Below, piece by piece: positions 22,125-27,563 of a stretch of DNA of 27,563 nt. Under the pieces are notes generated by a model. The model worked only from the letters and a program-made list of their open reading frames with translations, had not been told where the DNA came from and did no database searches. The stretch lies in assembly GCA_002452745.1 (NCBI GenBank), contig DKFC01000019.1:1-27563 (forward strand). Reading direction: 5' to 3'. Position numbers and translations under genes: made by a program. Each line of letters begins with the position of its first letter. The first letter of the stretch is position 1. This DNA comes from Firmicutes bacterium UBA6806 (lineage in GTDB: Bacteria; Bacillota; Clostridia; Peptostreptococcales; Acidaminobacteraceae).

Positions 22125-22934
22125 TTATACATTTCCATCTCCCAAAATAAGTCTTAAAACCATATTTGACTGATGTCCAGCACATATAGATACTCTGGGC
22201 GCCATAAGCCCCCTTCCTTCTTTTGCTTCTGTCACACCGTCTCCGCAAAGATAAAATCTTTCACTTATCTTTCGTGTTACTATAGAGTTTGAACTATCAA
22301 AACCAGCCATGCCAGAAGCTGAAACTATTTTTTTATCTTTAAAATTCGTTAGAATTCCATTTGCAAGAGTTGCCTTTGCTTTGGGATCATCAAATGCCTC
22401 ACATATAATTGTATCGTCTTTAAAAATTTCTATAATATTGCTTTCACTGATTTTTACGGCATGACAAATAATCTTCACAAATGGATTAATTTGCATTATT
22501 TCATCCTTTAAAGCTTCAGTTTTTGCCATGCCCAAATGACAAATCCGATATTGCTGCCTATTTAAATTACTAGCTTCTACCACATCAAAATCTATAAGAT
22601 GCAGACACCCCACACCTGTTCGCGCAAGTGCAATAGCAATATGTGATCCTAGTCCCCCAAGACCTGCAACTGCAACTCTAGCTTTCTGAATTCTTTTGTG
22701 CACATTAGGCGTATGCCTTGCATACAACATGGCCGAAAGTTCTTCAATTGTTGGCATCATTTCTTTGTCGATAAAAAAAACTTCATCATTTTCTTGTAAA
22801 ACCTTATCTTCTTTTAAGGGAAAACTATTAACAATTATTGCAGTTTTTTTGATATTTCTTGATAAAGTCACACATAATTCATTAACCGAATTGCACTTCG
22901 TAACATAGTCCTTTCCGTTTAACATAATTTTCAT
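22125..22934 (-). CDS. thiF: ThiS adenylyltransferase ThiF with N-terminal ThiS-like domain
   Basis: A 269-residue E1-like enzyme that adenylates the C-terminus of ThiS. Residues 1-58 form a ubiquitin-fold, ThiS-like domain without a terminal Gly-Gly. Residues 62-269 form the adenylation domain with GLGGLG (91-96) and the NLNRQQYR segment. The zinc CxxC pairs of E. coli ThiF are absent, as in the 'family 2' ThiF proteins of clostridia. The ATG at 22934 is preferred: GGGGG lies eight bases upstream and it starts one base after thiS; an in-frame GTG at 22943 would overlap thiS. Confidence 0.9.
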   Translation of the reverse strand: MKIMLNGKDYVTKCNSVNELCVTLSRNIKKTAIIVNSFPLKEDKVLQENDEVFFIDKEMMPTIEELSAMLYARHTPNVHKRIQKARVAVAGLGGLGSHIAIALARTGVGCLHLIDFDVVEASNLNRQQYRICHLGMAKTEALKDEIMQINPFVKIICHAVKISESNIIEIFKDDTIICEAFDDPKAKATLANGILTNFKDKKIVSASGMAGFDSSNSIVTRKISERFYLCGDGVTEAKEGRGLMAPRVSICAGHQSNMVLRLILGDGNV

Positions 22935-22935
22935 A

Positions 22936-23133
22936 TCAACCACCCCCTACAAAATTGATAATCTCTATAACATCATGTACATTGATTACTCTTACACCAT
23001 ATTGTGACTTGGGAATGATATTTCCATTGCATTCTACTGCAATATAATTTATATCATACCCTTCTTTCTCAATATATTCTAATAACGTGGTTTCCTCTGA
23101 AATTTCAATATAAATTCCATTAATTCGAGCCAA
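22936..23133 (-). CDS. thiS: Sulfur carrier protein ThiS
   Basis: A 65-residue ubiquitin-fold sulfur carrier ending in Gly-Gly-Gly, the C-terminus that is adenylated by ThiF and thiocarboxylated. The start codon is TTG (MARINGIY), fixed by AGGAGG seven bases upstream; there is no usable in-frame ATG. First gene of the thiazole operon. Confidence 0.9.
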   Translation of the reverse strand: MARINGIYIEISEETTLLEYIEKEGYDINYIAVECNGNIIPKSQYGVRVINVHDVIEIINFVGGG

Positions 23134-23197
23134 AATAACACCTCCTATTTTTATGAATCATAAAGAACCCTGGATTACAAATGCTTTTATCCAATGC

Positions 23198-23250
23198 AAA
23201 AAGGCCACACGAAAAAACGCACCGATGGTGGTACGCCCCTTCATGTGACC
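23198..23250 (-). terminator. Leader hairpin with U-tract (attenuator candidate) of the thi operon
   Basis: On the minus strand an 11-bp outer stem (GGTCACATGAA with TTCGTGTGGCC), four G-U pairs (GGGG with TTTT) and a 6-bp inner stem (CGTACC with GGTGCG) make a continuous 21-bp hairpin, then TTTTTGC. Seven of the pairs are G-U on this strand and would be A-C mismatches on the other, so the structure belongs to the minus-strand RNA. It begins about 15 nt after the predicted start site of the thi promoter and 65 nt before thiS. Confidence 0.7.
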
Positions 23251-23273
23251 TAAACGATCAACATTCTTAAGAA

Positions 23274-23302
23274 ATTATATCAATAAAGTTCCCTGTTGTC
23301 AA
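23274..23302 (-). promoter_or_regulatory. Consensus promoter of the thi operon
   Basis: On the minus strand TTGACA (23297-23302), 17-bp spacer, TATAAT (23274-23279): a perfect sigma-A match. No TPP riboswitch elements (CUGAGA, CUGAUCUGGAUAAU) are found between it and thiS. 23303-23470 shows no gene. Confidence 0.8.
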
Positions 23303-23472
23303 TCTGAGAAAAGAGCAGGCAACATCAGTCTGAATTCTGTATGTCCCTTAGAAGCTATCTTGATTTAAGAACAACTCTTAAAGACACAGGTTCAAAATTC
23401 TAGATTCACTGTAATACCATGTACTATAGACTCAAACAACTTGAAGAACTTACAGGGATGATGCTTTTGGGC

Positions 23473-23520
23473 AAAAAAAATATCCAACTAGACTACTTAT
23501 CGTATAGAATAGCTGAATAT
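23473..23520 (-). terminator. Terminator of the diguanylate cyclase gene
   Basis: On the minus strand ATATTCAGCTA pairs with TAGTTGGATAT (11 bp, two G-U) around a 19-nt loop, followed by eight T. It starts directly after the stop codon. Confidence 0.75.
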
Positions 23521-23522
23521 CT

Positions 23523-25049
23523 TCAATAAGCAATTACGCAATTTCTACCTGAATTTTTAGCTTCATATAAAGCCTTGTCAGCATAACTTATAAGTGTTTC
23601 CAAAGACATACCTTTTGAGTAAGACGCCAGTCCAATACTGATGGTAAATTGATAATTTGAATCTGACGGGATGATACGTAAATGTTCAATTTTTTCTCTA
23701 TATTGATTGGCAAGATTTACGGCATCGCTTTCAGAAATGCCTCTTAAAATAACGACAAACTCTTCGCCACCAGTCCGAGCTATAAAATCATCTTGTCTAA
23801 AGGTGGCTCGGACTTCTTTGGCAATCCTTTGAATAACGAGGTCTCCCGTTTGATGACCAAAGGTATCATTGATTTGTTTAAAGTAATCAATATCCAACAT
23901 GAGCATCACCAAAGACTCATCTGTTTTATCCGATTCCTCTAGCAATTTTGCAGCATATGCGTTAAATTCTCTGCGGTTGTATAATTGGGTCAATTCATCA
24001 ACTTTTGCCATTTTTTCTAAATGTTCTTTTTCAAGATACTCTTTGGTAATATCTTTAATATTTTTTATAGCACCACATCTGAGACCACTCTTCGCAAAAA
24101 TCGGATTTGATGTTATTTCCCAGTATTTCACATCTCGATTCGTGTGTTCCTGATATATCTCTGTTTGATTACTTAATACCTCTTCAATCAAGGCTGCATT
24201 ATCCTCTTGAAATATACCAATATCTGTATTTGCTAATTTAATGCCATTTCGTTCAAAAAAATCAACAGCCTTCAAATTATAATCGACAATTCTATTTTTC
24301 TCACTGACGATGACCATCGCTTCATTGCTCTGATCGAAAAATTGATTTCTAGCCATTGCACTTATTTCAAAGATATCTTCTTTTGCAATAAAATAAGCCA
24401 ATGTAAAAAGAATGATCGGAAAGGAGACAGCTGTGTAATCCAGTACACCACCTAAGGGGTTCACTAAAAGTAGCATGAGTGTAATCGACGATGCGCCGCT
24501 AATAGCAGCCAACAAGCGATATCTATATCTCCCGCCGACACTTTCTTTAAAACTATAAGCCCAGAAAATAACAACCACTGCCAAAATTTCAAGGCAAGTA
24601 TAAATTTGTTGTACATAGTACCATGGTGCTTTTCCCAACGTGAGTATACCCAATTCACCAACTATTTTGAACGTATAATGAGAATAATAGAGAAAATACT
24701 GACTGTTCGTAAATCTAAAGATATAAGTCATGACCGGAATAATAAACAAGGCTTTAATAATCCATGAATTCACCTCTTTAATAACGTCGACGTACAATAA
24801 AACCGTAATGAGCCATAATACTGCGATCACTGGAATAACAAGATATTGTACCCCATTCCAAAATAGGGCGTTATCCAAAGAATTGCTATGAATTTCAAGG
24901 GCATAACCAAATATGTAAACCATAACACAAGCAACTACAGCTGCTAAAAATTTCATATAATGCGTTTTGCCATTATTGATAATATATATAAATAAAAATG
25001 CACCCACAACAACTGAAATAAACATAAAAACGCTAATAATATTGATCAT
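23523..25049 (-). CDS. Membrane diguanylate cyclase: 7TM sensor-PAS-GGDEF
   Basis: A 508-residue membrane sensor. Residues 1-225 hold seven or eight hydrophobic helices of the histidine-kinase N-terminal 7TM type. A PAS-like domain follows (about 232-335: EAMVIVSEKNRIVDYN, then YWEITSNPI), then a GGDEF domain (345-508) with active-site GGEEF (427-431) and substrate/metal residues in DIDYFKQINDTFGHQTGD. The inhibitory I-site RQDD (418-421) sits five residues before it, so product inhibition is expected. It should make cyclic di-GMP from GTP in response to an unknown membrane or ligand signal. AGGAG precedes the ATG. Single gene with its own terminator; the leader holds two hairpins. Confidence 0.92.
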   Translation of the reverse strand: MINIISVFMFISVVVGAFLFIYIINNGKTHYMKFLAAVVACVMVYIFGYALEIHSNSLDNALFWNGVQYLVIPVIAVLWLITVLLYVDVIKEVNSWIIKALFIIPVMTYIFRFTNSQYFLYYSHYTFKIVGELGILTLGKAPWYYVQQIYTCLEILAVVVIFWAYSFKESVGGRYRYRLLAAISGASSITLMLLLVNPLGGVLDYTAVSFPIILFTLAYFIAKEDIFEISAMARNQFFDQSNEAMVIVSEKNRIVDYNLKAVDFFERNGIKLANTDIGIFQEDNAALIEEVLSNQTEIYQEHTNRDVKYWEITSNPIFAKSGLRCGAIKNIKDITKEYLEKEHLEKMAKVDELTQLYNRREFNAYAAKLLEESDKTDESLVMLMLDIDYFKQINDTFGHQTGDLVIQRIAKEVRATFRQDDFIARTGGEEFVVILRGISESDAVNLANQYREKIEHLRIIPSDSNYQFTISIGLASYSKGMSLETLISYADKALYEAKNSGRNCVIAY

Positions 25050-25064
25050 TTTTTTCTCCTAAAT

Positions 25065-25121
25065 GCTCTGTTTATCTTTCAGAGCCTTTAAAGAGTCATT
25101 CTTCTTCAGCTCTCTTTAAAG
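25065..25121 (-). other. Two hairpins in the leader of the diguanylate cyclase gene
   Basis: GCTCTG/CAGAGC (25065-25070 with 25080-25085) lies just before the ribosome site. The perfect 10-bp repeat CTTTAAAGAG/CTCTTTAAAG (25086-25095 with 25112-25121) lies immediately upstream. A TATACT box (minus) touches the outer edge, so both would be at the very 5' end of the mRNA. No T-run follows. The pattern does not match a known c-di-GMP riboswitch. Confidence 0.4.
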
Positions 25122-25490
25122 TATATCAGATTCATCACCAATTGGCTGAAAATTTCATACATATACATTATGCATTTATATTTATGTTAATATAATTAAT
25201 CTGTCTGACTAATAGGTAATTTGTTCATTTGGTAACTGCTTTCTGGTTTCTTCCGATGACTCCTTGGGTCAATATTAAATGTGAAGGACTTGGTATTGCA
25301 AGGTATTTGGTCAATTGTGATTATTTTTGCGGACTAATCATACTACTGTCTCTACATGTGTTGATGCGGTGATAATGATTCCAGAAAGGTGCACTTTGTC
25401 CTTGATGTAGACAATCCATTAACTAATACTTATTAAAGTAACAATACTGCACTGAACTCTTTTACTCAAAACTTTCTCGAAAGATTTTTC
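25122..25490. other. Intergenic stretch without recognised gene
   Basis: About 370 bp between the diguanylate cyclase promoter region and the GNAT gene. One open frame on the plus strand (about 25220-25370) has no ribosome site and no recognisable similarity. I see no terminator for the GNAT gene and no RNA gene. Confidence 0.4.
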
Positions 25491-25979
25491 CTAAATATTG
25501 TAATAAAAATAAATCATCTCCTTACCCATATATGATTCTTTTTTAACTTCAGGCGAATCCGTTGCAAACTCCGAAATCACTTTTTCCCAAAATATATATG
25601 CCCCATCATTATTGGGTAAAACTCTAGTAATCCATTTTCCAGGATGCTTATTAACCGATAATTTAAACGCTTCTCTTCCAATTCCTAAGTTCTTGAATTT
25701 TCGCAAAACAAAAAACTGCCCAATATCAAAGTAGTCTTTATTAAACGGAAATTTTCTTAACAGAGAGAATCCTGCAATTTCATCATCCACCATAATTAGA
25801 TACGGAAAATGATCTGATCTAGTCCAATAAGTGTTTAGTTGAATTGTACTCTCATCAACTGTAAATGTACCATCAGAATTCGGGCTGAATTTAACATACT
25901 CCGACATATCATAGATATAGTATTGGAATAAATTTGTTATTATATCTGACTCTTCGGCCAAAATTAATTCTATTTTCAT
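25491..25979 (-). CDS. GNAT-family N-acetyltransferase
   Basis: A 162-residue cytosolic acetyltransferase. The acetyl-CoA pyrophosphate loop KNLGIGREAF (R/Q-x-x-G-x-G/A type, near residue 97) follows the beta-4 strand DIGQFFVLRKF, and the C-terminal VLPNNDGAYIFWEKV helix and the final strand complete the fold. The EIAGFSLLRKFP segment is the usual beta-3. Substrate cannot be inferred. AGAGG lies six bases before the ATG. It stands alone between the c-di-GMP gene and the mobile-element remnant. Confidence 0.87.
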   Translation of the reverse strand: MKIELILAEESDIITNLFQYYIYDMSEYVKFSPNSDGTFTVDESTIQLNTYWTRSDHFPYLIMVDDEIAGFSLLRKFPFNKDYFDIGQFFVLRKFKNLGIGREAFKLSVNKHPGKWITRVLPNNDGAYIFWEKVISEFATDSPEVKKESYMGKEMIYFYYNI

Positions 25980-26128
25980 TTGTAACCTCTTTCTAATCTT
26001 TATTTGCTTGAGTTAGCGTTTACTATAAAAATGATTTATATTTTCCGTTTATTTCGAAGAACACAAGCAAGGTCTGCCTCATGATACTTCCAGTCAAATT
26101 CCATGAATATTATTATTTCCGACAGATT

Positions 26129-27266
26129 TCAACACAAATCTCGCAATGCGTCAGGTGATAAGTAGGAATATGGTTCTTTACCCATAGTAATCGTCGATTT
26201 TGAGCCAGTTTTAAATACGAAAGTCAATTGATACGGGTCTTTTTGACCTTTGTCATCAATACCACCGAATATAATTTTCTCAACTATATATTCAAAGACA
26301 TCTGCATCAAATTTTTTAAGAGGTTTATTGGCATCAAAGTACTTTCTAAAGCTTTTAAGCCTTGTTTTCATTTCTTTTTCTTCACTAGCTGTTAATGAAA
26401 GTTCATTGGTTTCCTCGGCTAGTCGTTCTTTATCTGTATTAAGTTCAAGAAGCTTGTTATCATAATTTTCTCGGTCAATAGCGCCATCAATATGAAGATC
26501 AATCAACTTCTTGATTTTTTCTTCTACCCTATTCAGTTCTTTCTTAAGGGATGTAAGTTCTTTTTTGCTGGTGCTTTCACTTAAGGCACTTTCAATAGTC
26601 AATATGAATTCTTCTATGATTTCTCTATTATGCTGGCACATTTCATTAAAAACTTTGACAAAGGCTTCTTCAATAACAACTTCATGAATACCCTTGCTGT
26701 CAGGACAATGCTTCTTACCATTCTTACTGGATTTGATGCAGTGCCAAATTACTTTTTTATTCTTGGTTCCATGCCCTTCTCCCAACAGTGGTTTCACAGA
26801 AGCCACACTCAATTTTACTGCTAAAGGCGTACTGCCTGCTATAACATTTCAAACGCCCTTTTTCCATGTTGCAATTACGCTTATTTCTAATTGATTGGGC
26901 TTTTTCAAAGGTTTCTTCACTAACAATGGGGTCATGGTGGTCTTTGATGTAATACTTTTCTTCTTCACCCATATTATCAAGGCGCTGCTTTGTGATTGCA
27001 TCAACAGTAAAGGTCTTACCCAGGAGTAAATCACCCATGTATTTTTCATTTTTTAATATGCCCCTGATGGTACTATCAGGCCAATTGGTACTCCCTCTTT
27101 TGGTTTTATAGCCTTTGTCCTTTAATCCCTTTCCAATGAGGCGGGCACCCTCGCCTTGATTATAAGATTCAAAGATAAAACGAACGACTTCAGCTTCTTC
27201 TTCATTGATGATAAGTTCCTTGGTTTCTTTGTCATAGCCTAAACAACTCTGAAAACCAACTAGCTC
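26129..27266 (-). pseudogene. Large serine recombinase remnant (Recombinase + zinc ribbon + coiled coil), frameshifted
   Basis: The C-terminal two thirds of a large serine recombinase. The open frame 27266-26757 reads CLGYDKETKELIINEEEAEV, GYKTKRGSTNWPDSTIRGIL and KNEKYMGDLLLGKTFTVD (Recombinase domain), then the zinc ribbon IECGFCETTVGRRAWNQ. Near 26757-26775 the frame shifts, and the second frame continues KNKKVIWHC, a long coiled coil (about 26340-26580) and the C-terminal tail to 26129. The 5' end is also broken: a 17-nt insertion near 27253-27269 appears to split ...KMSVES from CLGYD. No N-terminal catalytic (resolvase) domain is present; a RhuM gene end occupies that place. Not functional. 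Confidence 0.87.
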
Positions 27267-27293
27267 TCAACACTCATTTTCTTACCCCCATTA

Positions 27294-27563
27294 TTACTTC
27301 TTATGTGTCCATTCATGCTCTTCTAAATACACATCAAAATCATCTTTTTCAGTTCCACTTGAACGCTTTTGATTAAACTTCTCATATTCCCTTTCAGCAA
27401 GTTCTTTAGCCACTTCATGTGAAATAGAACCTGCTCCAGTAAGAATGTCACGCTCATTAAATTTAAGGAAGGCATTGAGCTTTTCTTCCCAATCCTTCAT
27501 ATGCATTGGATTGCGTCTTTCTGCCTGATCTTCTGCATAATCGAGATACATGGTTACAATACG
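27294..27563 (-). CDS. RhuM-family (virulence RhuM/Fic-associated) protein, C-terminal part, runs off window
   Basis: The frame is open to the window edge, so the start lies beyond 27563. The visible ~89 residues (MYLDYAEDQAERRNPMHMKD, WEEKLNAFLKFNERDILTGA, SISHEVAKELAEREYEKFN, EWTHKK) match the C-terminus of RhuM-family proteins, including the P-M-x-M-x-D-W and L-x-x-x-G-x-I-S-H blocks. RhuM was named from the Salmonella SPI-3 island and is common on mobile elements; its molecular function is not established. It ends 28 bp before the recombinase remnant. Confidence 0.85.
   Translation of the reverse strand, partial: RIVTMYLDYAEDQAERRNPMHMKDWEEKLNAFLKFNERDILTGAGSISHEVAKELAEREYEKFNQKRSSGTEKDDFDVYLEEHEWTHKK

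Noticed and set aside
22000..22248. 82-codon minus-strand frame spanning the thiF-thiG junction
   Set aside because: It overlaps two strong genes in another frame and has a composition typical of a shadow frame.
23205..23245. Plus-strand GGTGGTACG followed by CCCCTT, resembling a T-box antiterminator/terminator
   Set aside because: No gene follows on the plus strand, there is no upstream specifier stem, and the G-U pattern shows the structure belongs to the minus-strand RNA.
23134..23300. TPP riboswitch expected before a thi operon
   Set aside because: None of the conserved TPP-element blocks is present on the minus strand between promoter and thiS.
25220..25370. Open plus-strand frame of about 50 codons
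   Set aside because: No start with ribosome site, no family resemblance; likely chance.

Overview
The window is AT-rich and shows bacterial operon structure, strong AGGAGG ribosome binding sites and sigma-A type promoters. Its gene content (EutH-like permease, B12-dependent mutase, 2,4-diaminopentanoate dehydrogenase family enzyme, clostridial-type thiazole operon ending in tenI) suggests a Clostridia-like anaerobic member of the Bacillota that ferments amino acids or amines. Genus cannot be decided from the sequence.

Layout. 1-6.6 kb: small stand-alone regulators and enzymes. These are two paralogous MerR-type regulators (176-991 and 4287-5123) with near-identical promoters, a YgjP-like metallopeptidase, remains of a crotonase gene, a small conserved-looking protein, a DJ-1/PfpI protein with an upstream WYL regulator, and a PLP-dependent methionine gamma-lyase/cystathionine-synthase family enzyme divergent from the second MerR. 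6.6-11.2 kb: a large Upf1-like SF1 helicase and two lipoproteins, one with a DUF4430 (transcobalamin C-terminal-like) domain.

11.4-19.4 kb is the most unusual part, all on the minus strand. A ROK-type repressor (lacking the zinc and sugar-binding residues of sugar-responsive ROKs) precedes a hydantoinase/oxoprolinase-type ASKHA ATPase. After a terminator comes a second unit: a single-chain B12 protein (MutE-like barrel plus C-terminal cobalamin domain), a EutH-like permease and a 2,4-diaminopentanoate dehydrogenase paralogue. The ATPase unit and the mutase unit have near-identical promoters and share a CTTATAATAAG palindrome just downstream, so they are probably co-regulated, most simply by the ROK protein. 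I propose an uncharacterised B12-dependent amine or amino-acid degradation module: import, mutase rearrangement, oxidative deamination, and ATP-driven mutase reactivation. Substrate and chemistry are inference.

19.5-23.3 kb: a thiazole-branch operon thiS-thiF-thiG-thiH-tenI behind a perfect TTGACA-N17-TATAAT promoter. A 21-bp hairpin with a U-tract follows directly in the leader. No TPP riboswitch is visible. 23.5-26 kb: a membrane 7TM-PAS-GGDEF diguanylate cyclase and a GNAT acetyltransferase. 26.1-27.6 kb: edge of a decayed mobile element, with a serine recombinase pseudogene and the C-terminus of a RhuM-family protein that runs off the window. I saw no rRNA, tRNA or CRISPR array.
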